DNA of 64,000 nucleotides. Origin: Psychrobacter sp. UBA5136 (GTDB lineage: Bacteria; Pseudomonadota; Gammaproteobacteria; Pseudomonadales; Moraxellaceae). The notes beneath the pieces were generated by a model. It worked only from the letters and a program-made list of their open reading frames with translations. It was not told the origin of the DNA and ran no database searches. Position numbers and translations under genes: made by a program. Numbering within the stretch: the stretch's first letter is position 1; each line of letters opens with the position of its first letter. The stretch lies in contig NZ_DHYG01000066.1 in assembly GCF_002414005.1 (NCBI RefSeq), positions 1 through 64,000 of the forward strand, in the 5' to 3' direction. Below are positions 1 to 8,005 of this stretch, piece after piece.

Positions 1-237
1 AAGCATATGCTTACACGCATTGACGTTTGAACCTCTTACTAACCTAGGGTCAATCTGCGATTATACTTGTACGGCTCGATTGAACGAAACGGTTCATAGG
101 TACTAGGGATTGGTACTTTAAAGGTCGCATCAGGGATAGGTGGTTTGTTGATTAGGGATGATAAGGCTGGATGCCTGAACGTTATAAGATGCTCCGGGAT
201 TAAGTATCTGATAACATTAACATGGATGGTTAGTGAT
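1..237. other. Unassigned stretch at window edge
   Basis: No convincing gene is visible. A 69-codon minus-strand frame exists at 39-248 but shows no recognisable family, and the plus frames are broken by stops. A terminator follows directly at 238-275, so this may be the 3' end of a plus-strand transcript (RNA, or the tail of a degraded gene) that starts outside the window. Confidence 0.3.
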
Positions 238-275
238 AAAAGCCGCATAATGCTTGTCGTTATGCGGCTTTGTTA
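238..275 (+). terminator. Rho-independent terminator
   Basis: A perfect 12-bp inverted repeat (AAAGCCGCATAA / TTATGCGGCTTT) with a loop of about 9 nt is followed by a short T-rich stretch. It would end a plus-strand transcript entering from the left edge. Confidence 0.7.
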
Positions 276-323
276 CGTCTGCAATAGCTTTTAATCCAAA
301 AACTTTATTAAAATCAATCCAAA

Positions 324-358
324 AAAAAGGTCAGTAGTTTGCGCTACTGACCTTTTTA
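324..358. terminator. Bidirectional terminator downstream of slyD
   Basis: The inverted repeat AAAAAGGTCAGTAG / CTACTGACCTTTTT has a short loop and T-runs on both strands. It serves slyD on the minus strand and can also stop plus-strand readthrough. Confidence 0.8.
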
Positions 359-359
359 A

Positions 360-404
360 TTAGGCGAAAATATTATCGGCCATAAACCGTTGTTCTTCGC
401 CTAA
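360..404. repeat. Inverted repeat, 9-bp arms
   Basis: Perfect arms TTAGGCGAA and TTCGCCTAA are separated by 27 nt, between the slyD stop codon and its terminator. With the hairpin at 436-459 (arms CTAATCTT / AAGATTAG, overlapping the slyD stop) it makes the slyD 3' region unusually structured. Confidence 0.6.
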
Positions 405-452
405 CTAGCATATATTTTACACTTATACGTCTTACGCTAATCTTAAAAAAGA

Positions 453-938
453 TTAGTGCTCAACGCCACCAGCGCCATGGATATGACCGTGGTTTAGTTC
501 GTCTTCAGTGGCTGCGCGTACTTCTTGGATTTCTACATCAAACGTCAAACGCTTACCAGCTAAAGGATGGTTTGCATCAACCGTTACTTCTTTGTCGTTT
601 ACATCAGTAACGGTAACGAGCATGACTTGACCGCCAGCTTCTGACTGAAATTGCATACCAGGCTGGATATCATCAACGCCTTGGAAGTTTTCACGTGGTA
701 CACGTTGTACCGCTTGTTCTTGGTATTCACCGTAGCCGTCAGCAGGCTCTACAACGGCATTGACTCTTTCGCCAGCAGATTTGCCTTCTAGTTGTTGCTC
801 AAGACCTGGGATGATGTTGCTATGGCCATGCAAATACGCAAGCGGTTGACCTTCTGGAGACTGGTCAAGGATATTGCCTTCGTCGTCTTTTAGGGTGTAG
901 TTAAACTTGACGGCAGTGTCTTTTGCGATAGTAGTCAT
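453..938 (-). CDS. slyD: FKBP-type peptidyl-prolyl isomerase, SlyD-like
   Basis: The product is a 161-residue cytoplasmic prolyl cis-trans isomerase/chaperone of the SlyD type. The N-terminal half has the FKBP fold signature (VKFNYTLKDDEGNILDQS, then YLHGHSNIIPGLEQQLEG near residues 34-51). The middle, with PADGYGEYQEQAV and the segment leading to NHPLAGKRLTFDVEIQEV, is the insert-in-flap arrangement of SlyD. The C-terminal tail is short and only mildly His-rich (NHGHIHGAGGVEH), unlike the long metal-binding tail of E. coli SlyD, so nickel handling is less certain. It stands alone, divergent from the M61 peptidase gene, and is followed by strong hairpins. Confidence 0.9.
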   Translation of the reverse strand: MTTIAKDTAVKFNYTLKDDEGNILDQSPEGQPLAYLHGHSNIIPGLEQQLEGKSAGERVNAVVEPADGYGEYQEQAVQRVPRENFQGVDDIQPGMQFQSEAGGQVMLVTVTDVNDKEVTVDANHPLAGKRLTFDVEIQEVRAATEDELNHGHIHGAGGVEH

Positions 939-1265
939 AAATTATCCTAAATATGTCGTTATTGAAATTTAAATACGGTTGCAATAAACCTAAAAAAGCC
1001 AATCAGCCAGCCAAATAGCCACGTCATTAGTTAATTATCATCAGTTTATTAAGGTAACTTTAGCAGTTAGCATCTTTAATTGCGATGCCTGCCAGTGGTT
1101 TCAAGGTTAAAATCTGAAAAAATAGCAATTATTCGGCGAATTAATGTAAATAAATATGATTTTTGCAGTTTTTACTATTGGTAAAGGTTAGCGGGTAAAG
1201 TTTGCCAGTTGCGTTTTTGCATAATGACTTCTACCATAGGCATAAACATAAGGATAAGACATATT
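939..1265. other. Divergent intergenic region slyD / M61 peptidase
   Basis: This AT-rich spacer of about 330 bp must hold the promoters of both divergent genes. I cannot pick a convincing -35/-10 pair. AAGGA near 1250-1254 is the likely ribosome-binding site for the ATG at 1266. Confidence 0.4.
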
Positions 1266-3233
1266 ATGACTTCCTCTTCTCAAACTTTGCCTTCTTATAC
1301 TGCAAATCTGCAAACGTCTGGCATTTATTACCAGTTTAATTTTGCGCGCTTTTTAGAGCATTTGGTCGATGTATCGCTCACCTTTGCCGCGGGTACTGAC
1401 GCGCCAAGTTTGTGGCTGCCTGCTTGGATACCGGGTAGCTATTTGATGCGCGAATTTGCCCGTAATATTACCGCGCTGCACTATGAGATTTTAGATAGCC
1501 AAAGTGCGGACAGTGATAAAAAAACAGAGACTTATCGTGCACAAAAAACTGATAAAAATACCTGGCAGCTACCACAAGTGCAGGCAGGACAAAGCGTACG
1601 CGTCCATTATGAAGTGTATTGTTATGATTTATCTGTGCGTACTGCGTATGTCGACCAGCAGCGGTTTTATGGTAATTTTACTTCGCTTGCCTTAGCGATT
1701 GAGGGACAAGAACAAAAAGCAGTAGCAGTTGATTTAATCGTGCCAGCGGCATTTTTAGCAGACAAAGATGCTAGCCGTGTGCGTTTGGCGTGTGGACTAA
1801 AAACCACGCCATCACAGGATAATGGGCAACAAATATATAAGCTGCAAGCGGATAGCTATCACGAGCTGATCGATTATCCGTTTGAGATTGCCGAACAAAA
1901 TAGCTTTGATTTTATTATTCAAGATGAGAAGCACCAGACGCTCAGTCATCATTTTTATCTATCGGGCAAGCATAGCGCCAATATGGGCCGCTTGCAGCAA
2001 GACGTCACCCAAATCTGTCAGACCTATCTAGATTGGCTTGGCGATGCGCCATTTAACGACTATACCTTTATGACTTTTGCTAGTGGGCAGGATTACGGCG
2101 GTCTTGAACACATCAATTCGACCAGTTTGATTACCCCGCGTCGCGATTTACCCAGTGCTGATGAGCCAACAGTGCCAAGTAGCGATTATCAGCGCTTTTT
2201 GGGCTTATGCAGCCACGAGTATTTTCATGCCTGGTGGGTAAAAACCGTGCGGCCAGATGTGATGCTAAATGTTGATCTACGAAAGGAGGCCTTTACGCCA
2301 TTGCTCTGGATATTTGAAGGCTTTACCTCTTATATCGATGATTTTATGTTGCAAGCATCAGGCGTCATTGATAAGGCAAGCTATCTAAAATTGCTCGCCG
2401 AACAAATCAATCGCTATTATCAAACCCCAGGGCGCGCGCATCAAAGCGTTGCCGAGTCGAGCTTTGATGCGTGGATTAAGCTGTATCGCGCTGATGAAAA
2501 CACCGGCAATGCGGGTATCAGCTACTATAATAAAGGCGCATTGGTGGCATTATGCTTAGATTTAACCTTGCTGGCAAAAAGTGGTGGTCGTCATCGGCTG
2601 TTTGATGTCGTCGAAGCCTTTTATAGCCAAGCTAAGCAAAATAACAATAAACGTATCGGTATCAGTAGTGCTGATATGGGGACTGTTATCGGGCAATTTA
2701 TGCCACGAGCGGATTGGGAGGAGTTTGAGCGCCGTTATGTCAATGGCGTAGAAGAGTTGCCCATTGAGTCGCTGCTCGCGGCCAATGGTATTAAAATGCA
2801 TACCAACACTAAAGAAACAGCGGACAAAAATATACCATGGGGTATGCGCTGTAATGAGACATCGCTTGGTCTCAAGGTTAATCGCGTAAGCCGTGACAGT
2901 GCCGCTGCCAAAGCAGGCATCTCAGCGCATGATGTCATCGTCGCCATTGACGGTATTAAAGCAGATACCAAGCAATTAGTAACGCTCAGTAATGTCATGC
3001 GCCCTGTGCAATGTCATTTATTTCGCCGTGATGAGTTGATGATGGTTGAAGTTTTACCTAAGGATTTGAGCGCTAAAGATGCGCAGAACGATATTGAAAA
3101 CGCATTTCCACATGGTGTCAGCTTACGTTTGGCAAGGGCGAGTAGCGACTGCGAAGACGACGTTGATGCTGCAGAGTATGCCAATACTGAAAACACTTGG
3201 CTGAGTGCAATAGCGCGCTATCAGAATTCATAG
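1266..3233 (+). CDS. M61 family metallopeptidase with C-terminal PDZ domain
   Basis: The product (655 aa from the chosen start) resembles M61 glycyl-aminopeptidase-type zinc peptidases. The zinc motif HEYFHAWW begins at about residue 317, inside the family block LCSHEYFHAWWVKTVRP. The downstream block LLWIFEGFTSYIDD supplies the expected third-ligand Glu. A PDZ domain follows near residues 535-600 (LGLKVNRVSRDSAAAKAGIS, then DVIVAIDG). No signal peptide or membrane segment is evident, so it is probably cytoplasmic. An in-frame upstream start at 1209 exists, but the AAGGA about 11 nt before 1266 favours the latter. Its physiological substrate is unknown. Confidence 0.9.
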   Translation: MTSSSQTLPSYTANLQTSGIYYQFNFARFLEHLVDVSLTFAAGTDAPSLWLPAWIPGSYLMREFARNITALHYEILDSQSADSDKKTETYRAQKTDKNTWQLPQVQAGQSVRVHYEVYCYDLSVRTAYVDQQRFYGNFTSLALAIEGQEQKAVAVDLIVPAAFLADKDASRVRLACGLKTTPSQDNGQQIYKLQADSYHELIDYPFEIAEQNSFDFIIQDEKHQTLSHHFYLSGKHSANMGRLQQDVTQICQTYLDWLGDAPFNDYTFMTFASGQDYGGLEHINSTSLITPRRDLPSADEPTVPSSDYQRFLGLCSHEYFHAWWVKTVRPDVMLNVDLRKEAFTPLLWIFEGFTSYIDDFMLQASGVIDKASYLKLLAEQINRYYQTPGRAHQSVAESSFDAWIKLYRADENTGNAGISYYNKGALVALCLDLTLLAKSGGRHRLFDVVEAFYSQAKQNNNKRIGISSADMGTVIGQFMPRADWEEFERRYVNGVEELPIESLLAANGIKMHTNTKETADKNIPWGMRCNETSLGLKVNRVSRDSAAAKAGISAHDVIVAIDGIKADTKQLVTLSNVMRPVQCHLFRRDELMMVEVLPKDLSAKDAQNDIENAFPHGVSLRLARASSDCEDDVDAAEYANTENTWLSAIARYQNS

Positions 3234-3263
3234 ATAAAAATATTAAAAAGCATTAGACAGTAA

Positions 3264-3300
3264 AAAACCCTTGCCAAGTACGCGGCTTAGCAAGGGTTTA
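3264..3300. terminator. Bidirectional terminator
   Basis: The hairpin arms AAACCCTTGC / GCAAGGGTTT surround a loop of about 16 nt, with A-rich and T-rich flanks. It lies between the convergent M61 peptidase and DUF305 genes. Confidence 0.75.
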
Positions 3301-3357
3301 CATATCTAATGCTTAGAGGTTTACAGGCAAAGAGGATGCCGTTACAACCATTTAACT

Positions 3358-4200
3358 TTAAGATTTAACTTTCTCTTTAACCGTTTCTTCTTTAACCGCT
3401 TCTTTATCTCCAATAACAGCGTCATCAGTAACCGCTGCATTATTATCTTTACTCATATGAGCGGCAATCCAGCTTTGCATCAGCTCAATCTCAGGCTGCT
3501 GGGCATCGATAATGTCCTGTGCTAATTTGCGCATCTCTTCATCCGTACCGTATTGAAGCTGTACCTTTGCCATGTCGACTGCGCCAATATGATGCGGCAG
3601 CATACCGCGCGCAAATGCCATATCGGCTACCGGCTCTGCAATACCAAGCATCATGTCACTGTGCATGGTATTCATTCCTTTTGCATACGCCGCTTGCATG
3701 GCTTCGGTATTGGGTTTGGGTTTGGGCACATCGGGATGGCTGGCTAGCCATTTATTCATGATATCGATTTCAACTTGCTGCGCGTCGATGATGTCTTGCG
3801 CAAGCTTGCGCATCGCCTCATCAGTACCGTATTTTAGCTCAATCTTTGCCATGTCTATCGCGCCGCGATGATGCCCGAGCATGCCTTTGGCAAAAGCGGT
3901 ATCAGGATCGTTATAACCCATACCAACCATCATCTCATTATGCATACTGGTCATCGCCTTCGTATAGTCTTTGAGCATGTCCGTCATTTCTGCTTTGTCT
4001 GTCGCATCACCGCTTTCGCTCATATCGTGGCCGCCATGGACATCCATTTCATCAGTATTTTCAGGCGTCTCAGGCGTGGTCTGTGTGGCTTCCTCTATCG
4101 GTATCACCTCGCTATCATCGGTTGTTGGCTGGCAAGCACTTAGCAGCATGACAGCAGCAAGGCTGGTAGCAAACAAAGTAAAACGACGAGAGGCAATCAT
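3358..4200 (-). CDS. DUF305 lipoprotein with two tandem DUF305 domains
   Basis: This 280-residue predicted lipoprotein has a signal peptide ending in the lipobox LSAC (Cys23). A Thr/Glu/His-rich linker follows (residues 24-75, containing DVHGGHDM), then two copies of a DUF305-type helical domain at about 78-153 and 171-247. Each copy has a GML-x-HH block (HH110-111 and HH203-204), then KYGTDEAMRKLAQDIIDAQQ or its near-identical counterpart. DUF305 is a ferritin-like His/Met-rich family often found near copper or metal genes, but its reaction is not established. The tail is Lys/Glu/Val-rich low complexity. The two domains are clearly an internal duplication. It is monocistronic between terminator 3264-3300 and an AT-rich spacer. 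Confidence 0.85.
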   Translation of the reverse strand: MIASRRFTLFATSLAAVMLLSACQPTTDDSEVIPIEEATQTTPETPENTDEMDVHGGHDMSESGDATDKAEMTDMLKDYTKAMTSMHNEMMVGMGYNDPDTAFAKGMLGHHRGAIDMAKIELKYGTDEAMRKLAQDIIDAQQVEIDIMNKWLASHPDVPKPKPNTEAMQAAYAKGMNTMHSDMMLGIAEPVADMAFARGMLPHHIGAVDMAKVQLQYGTDEEMRKLAQDIIDAQQPEIELMQSWIAAHMSKDNNAAVTDDAVIGDKEAVKEETVKEKVKS

Positions 4201-4411
4201 GACATATCCTTACTATCAAATAAAACAGGAAATAAGCTAAACAAGAAGCAAGATAAAAATAGGCAAATTATGATAAATATAAAACGTGCAAATAGCGCGC
4301 GGTTAGCAAAGTTAGCGCAGTTTTGAATCTTAACAGATAAACCTTGCTCGTTCGAGACGCTACGTTTAATAAGACGTAATCTCTTTAATAAGAGCAAAGT
4401 CCAATAATAGA

Positions 4412-4446
4412 AGCTGACAAGGTTTAAAGCAGCTAACAAGGTTTAA
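4412..4446. repeat. Direct repeat, 16-bp units, 19-bp period
   Basis: AGCTGACAAGGTTTAA at 4412-4427 recurs with one mismatch at 4431-4446, just downstream of the rluE-like gene. The adjacent AT-rich spacer (4201-4463) contains no credible gene. Confidence 0.6.
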
Positions 4447-4463
4447 GTTATGACGCTAACAAC

Positions 4464-5090
4464 CTAATCGATAATTCCTAACTGCCGACAGCGCTCGCTA
4501 TTTAAGTGAATACGCACAAATTCACCAGCGCCAAGCGCCCCAAGCTCGAATCCCGCTACCGACCAACGGATAAGACGCAAACAAGGCAGTCCTACATGAG
4601 CCGTCATGCGCCTTACTTGGCGATTTTTGCCTTCATAAATGGTCAACATCAGCCATGACGTTGGCACGCTTTTACGCTCACGGATGGGCGGATCGCGCTG
4701 CCATAACGCAATCGGCAAATCGGCTTCATCGACCAGCCGCGCAATAGCTGGCAAGGTTTTGCCATCTTTTAAATGGACTCCCGCAGCCAACTCCTTTAAT
4801 TGAGCATCACTTACTAAACCTTCTACTTGTACCAAATAGGTTTTACCTTGCTTTTGCTTGTTTTGCGCGAAATTCTTAGCTGATGGCGGCTGGGTAATGG
4901 CTTTATTCACCCGTCCGTCACTGGTCAAAATCAACAAGCCTTCTGAGGTTGCATCGAGTCGACCGGCAACGCGCAGCGATTTATCGGTGAAATACTGCGA
5001 TAGGGTGGTGTGGTCATTATTGCTGTCATCACGAAACTGACTTTGGACGCCGTAAGGTTTGTTAAATAAAATCAGGCTAGAGGTCGGCAT
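4464..5090 (-). CDS. rluE: 23S rRNA pseudouridine synthase, RluE type
   Basis: The 208-residue protein belongs to the RsuA/RluB/E/F pseudouridine synthase family, which isomerises uridine in rRNA. It starts with LILFNKPYGVQSQF and carries the catalytic block GRLDATSEGLLILTSDG with the nucleophilic Asp at residue 46. The later signature GKNRQVRRMTAHVGLPCLRL is also present. Like RluE, it lacks an N-terminal S4 RNA-binding domain. The size and the KPYGV start match RluE (modifying U2457 in E. coli numbering) rather than RsuA, though RluF-like specificity cannot be excluded. No clear terminator follows. Confidence 0.85.
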   Translation of the reverse strand: MPTSSLILFNKPYGVQSQFRDDSNNDHTTLSQYFTDKSLRVAGRLDATSEGLLILTSDGRVNKAITQPPSAKNFAQNKQKQGKTYLVQVEGLVSDAQLKELAAGVHLKDGKTLPAIARLVDEADLPIALWQRDPPIRERKSVPTSWLMLTIYEGKNRQVRRMTAHVGLPCLRLIRWSVAGFELGALGAGEFVRIHLNSERCRQLGIID

Positions 5091-5746
5091 AAAATAGCAA
5101 TTCCCAAAAATAAAATGTTTAAAACAGCTGGTGCGTTCAGCAATCTAAGGAAGTTAAGGCTAACATTAAAAAGCAGGATGTTATTAAAAGATGAAGAAGC
5201 TCAAATAATAAAGCTAAGCGCACGTTTTATAAGTAATAAACGCTGCTTGATATAACCTTATTATTATTGTGGTATTTATCATATTGATAGGTAAAAACCG
5301 CGTATGCAAAAGAAAAATTATCAGCCAGACTTTAATCTTAGTACAATATTTAAGATAAATGGTGAAATTTACCTATTACTTAACTTATGGCATCTATAGG
5401 AATGATGAATTTTAATTAAATTATTTTTGTAATTTTACTTTCTACAATGATGTTTTATTTTGCGGGCAAATGGCTAAATGAATTTGCCGTCTGTTAATTT
5501 TATTTTATATAAATATTAACAATACTATATAAACCATCTTTATGGTTTATTCTTAGAACGACTATACATCATTTTTTAAGCACACTGGTTTATCTGCATT
5601 TTTACATAAATTGATGGCGTTTATACCGCTACAATACTGTCCTATTAAAGCCAAAATATCATAGTTAGCATAAAGAATGTCAAGGATGCTTGCGCTAACA
5701 AATATATAAATACTAAATAAATAATACTATCAAGGAGTCTGATCCT
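5091..5746. other. AT-rich upstream region of icd
   Basis: This 656-bp region has no credible ORF and is markedly AT-rich, especially 5380-5560. It separates the divergent rluE-like gene and icd, and must contain the icd promoter. The one distinct structure is the perfect inverted repeat at 5529-5550. GGAG near 5733-5736 precedes the icd ATG. Confidence 0.5.
5529..5550. promoter_or_regulatory. Perfect 9-bp inverted repeat upstream of icd
   Basis: ATAAACCAT and ATGGTTTAT are separated by CTTT, about 200 bp before the icd start. It could be an operator or a small stem-loop; no T-run follows, so it is unlikely to be a terminator. Confidence 0.35.
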
Positions 5747-7006
5747 ATGCCATATGATAAGGTTATCGTACCAAGAGACGGCGAAAAAATAACCGTCAAC
5801 GCTGATTTGTCGCTAAATGTACCCAACCATCCCATTACTCCCTTTATCGAAGGTGATGGCATCGGTGTGGATATCACGCCTGTCATGATTAAGGTGGTCG
5901 ATGCGGCCGTGTCAAAAGCCTATAAAGGCAAAAAATCTATTGTTTGGATGGAAGTCTATTGCGGTGAAAAGGCTGCTAAAATTTACGATGGCGAGTACAT
6001 GCCAACCGAAACGCTTGAGATTTTACGCGAGTATGTCATAAGCATTAAAGGTCCATTAACCACGCCAGTTGGCGGTGGTATGCGCTCATTAAATGTGGCT
6101 TTACGTCAAGAGCTTGACCTCTATGTCTGTCAGCGTCCAGTGCGTTGGTTTGAGGGCGTGCCAAGTCCTGTCAATAGCCCAGAGCTGACCGACATGGTTA
6201 TTTTCCGCGAAAACTCAGAAGATATTTATGCCGGTATCGAGTGGAAAGCGGGCAGTGATGATGCCAAAAAAGTCATCAAATTTCTAAAAGAAGAAATGGG
6301 CGTGACCAAAATCCGCTTTTCAGAGGACTGCGGTATCGGCATCAAACCCGTATCAAAAGAAGGCTCGCAGCGCCTCGTCCGTAAAGCCATTCAGCATGCC
6401 GTCGACAATGATTTACCCAGTGTCACCCTCGTACACAAAGGTAATATCATGAAATTTACCGAAGGCGCGTTTAAAGAGTGGGGCTACGAGCTTGCCGCTG
6501 AGCGTTTTGGTGCTGAATTGCTCGATGGTGGCCCTTGGATGACGATGAAAAACCCAAAAACGGGTAATGACATTATTATCAAAGACGTCATCGCTGATGC
6601 TTTTTTGCAACAAATCCTTATGCGTCCTGCTGAATATTCGGTTGTCGCGACGTTAAACTTAAACGGTGATTATATCTCTGATGCGCTAGCGGCTGAAGTT
6701 GGCGGTATCGGTATTGCGCCGGGTGCCAATAAAGGCGGCTCAATCGCTGTTTATGAGGCCACTCACGGCACAGCGCCTAAATATGCCGGTCAAGATAAAG
6801 TCAATCCGGGTTCCCTAATTTTGTCCGCAGAAATGATGTTACGTGATATGGGCTGGACGGAAGCCGCTGACCTGGTTATCGCAGGTATCAAAGGGGCGAT
6901 TAAAAACAAAACCGTGACTTATGACTTTGAGCGCTTAATGCCGGACGCTATCTTGCTCAGTAGCTCGGAGTTTGGTAAAGCCATTATTAAGCACATGGAT
7001 GCTTAA
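5747..7006 (+). CDS. icd: NADP-dependent isocitrate dehydrogenase, homodimeric type
   Basis: Oxidatively decarboxylates isocitrate to 2-oxoglutarate with NADP in the TCA cycle. The 419-residue length matches E. coli Icd (416). Visible family blocks are [13 protein letters not shown] near the N-terminus, [20 protein letters not shown] with the Ser (residue 114) that corresponds to the AceK-phosphorylated Ser113 of E. coli, [30 protein letters not shown] and [13 protein letters not shown]. It is monocistronic: a long AT-rich leader precedes it and a terminator follows at 7036. A second, unrelated NADP-IDH is encoded 1 kb away on the other strand. Confidence 0.97.
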   Translation: MPYDKVIVPRDGEKITVNADLSLNVPNHPITPFIEGDGIGVDITPVMIKVVDAAVSKAYKGKKSIVWMEVYCGEKAAKIYDGEYMPTETLEILREYVISIKGPLTTPVGGGMRSLNVALRQELDLYVCQRPVRWFEGVPSPVNSPELTDMVIFRENSEDIYAGIEWKAGSDDAKKVIKFLKEEMGVTKIRFSEDCGIGIKPVSKEGSQRLVRKAIQHAVDNDLPSVTLVHKGNIMKFTEGAFKEWGYELAAERFGAELLDGGPWMTMKNPKTGNDIIIKDVIADAFLQQILMRPAEYSVVATLNLNGDYISDALAAEVGGIGIAPGANKGGSIAVYEATHGTAPKYAGQDKVNPGSLILSAEMMLRDMGWTEAADLVIAGIKGAIKNKTVTYDFERLMPDAILLSSSEFGKAIIKHMDA

Positions 7007-7035
7007 ACGCTTTTCTTACTTGTAGAGCAAATAAT

Positions 7036-7068
7036 AAACCATCTATATTTTTATAGGTGGTTTTTTTG
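7036..7068 (+). terminator. Terminator of icd
   Basis: The stem AAACCATCTATA / TATAGGTGGTTT, with one G-U pair and a short loop, is followed by a run of T. Confidence 0.75.
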
Positions 7069-7106
7069 TGCTTATGGTTTTTTATACTTTTTATTGAATG
7101 ATAAAC

Positions 7107-7637
7107 TTAGTTGTCCTTTTTACCGCGATTTTTACCGCTGCCATTCGCCGTCCACTTGACGACCGACAGGCTAGTTGAAGCCAGCAAACCCAGCACTAAA
7201 TAGCCGATTAACGCATGTAAGCTTGCCAATACCCGGCTGATACCCTGCGGCCGAAAATCTCCGTAGCCTGTCGAGGTAAAAGTGACGACGGCATAGTAGC
7301 AGCAGGCCCAAAAATCTTGCGTAATGGGATTACCATCGAGTGTGGTGTCCACGATGCCAACTTCATAGTAAAGCGCTGAGAAGGTGAGCAAAAATAAAAA
7401 GACGTTGAGCGTTGTCATCGCAAGCTCTTTCCATAAGTTGCCATCATTGCCATAGATGCGCTGCAATGTACTAAACAGTGACCACATAAAAATAGCACAA
7501 AATGGGAAGGCAAGGCCAATGGTGATTGCATCGCGCCAAATATTATCAGGTAAAAAGCGCGTCAGTAAGTACCATAAGCTACCAACGAGGACAAAAATAA
7601 AGAGAGTGCCTCTAGCTGTGGTTATTTTTTCTAGCAT
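7107..7637 (-). CDS. Two-pore-loop-type potassium channel subunit (Ion_trans_2)
   Basis: This is a 176-residue integral membrane protein. The K+ selectivity filter TSTGYGD lies at residues 121-127, preceded by a pore helix (WACCYYAVVTF). A strongly hydrophobic C-terminal helix (GYLVLGLLASTSLSVV) follows. Hydrophobic stretches around 11-29, 38-56 and 75-93 suggest two or three further transmembrane helices. There is no RCK/TrkA-N ligand-binding domain and no voltage-sensor-like Arg repeat, so gating is not evident. It lies alone between the two isocitrate dehydrogenase genes, and nothing indicates functional coupling to them. Confidence 0.85.
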   Translation of the reverse strand: MLEKITTARGTLFIFVLVGSLWYLLTRFLPDNIWRDAITIGLAFPFCAIFMWSLFSTLQRIYGNDGNLWKELAMTTLNVFLFLLTFSALYYEVGIVDTTLDGNPITQDFWACCYYAVVTFTSTGYGDFRPQGISRVLASLHALIGYLVLGLLASTSLSVVKWTANGSGKNRGKKDN

Positions 7638-7895
7638 GATAGGGCCTCATCCATGTATTTAATGTTACGCTTAATTACGCTTATCAATAGCTCAAGATTG
7701 ATTTTAACATTGGACGCTATTTAACAATAGAGGTAACAATAGGGGTCAGGACTTTTTTACATTGGGCATGGTTGTATGGTTGGTGGATGCACTTTAAAAT
7801 TTATACCAGTCGCACATCATTACTAGTGTATTGATTTTATCTTGAACTGACTATAAGTGGGTTATCTTGACAACTTTGCGCCGCACAGCAACCAT
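7638..7895. other. Intergenic region with a half-copy of a palindromic repeat
   Basis: I see no gene. AAAATTTATACCAG at 7796-7809 matches the terminal arm of the palindromic elements at 33631-33701 and 41496-41571, but no opposite arm is visible. Confidence 0.4.
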
Positions 7896-7935
7896 AAAAA
7901 CGCCCCAATAGCCTAGGTCTATTGGGGCGCTTGCT
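7896..7935 (-). terminator. Terminator of monomeric IDH gene
   Basis: The stem CGCCCCAATAG / (C)TATTGGGGCG has a short loop. It ends in TTTTT when read on the minus strand, about 75 bp after the IDH stop codon. Confidence 0.85.
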
Positions 7936-8005
7936 TTAAGCTAACTTTAGCAAAGTTTGTGAAGTCAGCTTAGTTTCAGTCGTAGCGACTGCAACGAAGC
8001 ATCTA

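Noticed and set aside
39..248. 69-codon minus-strand ORF at the left edge
   Set aside because: No recognisable family or ribosome-binding site, and it overlaps a terminator arm. Probably chance.
4197..4439. 80-codon hydrophobic minus-strand ORF upstream of the DUF305 gene
   Set aside because: It overlaps the start of the DUF305 gene in the AT-rich spacer and its hydrophobicity reflects base composition. No start signal.
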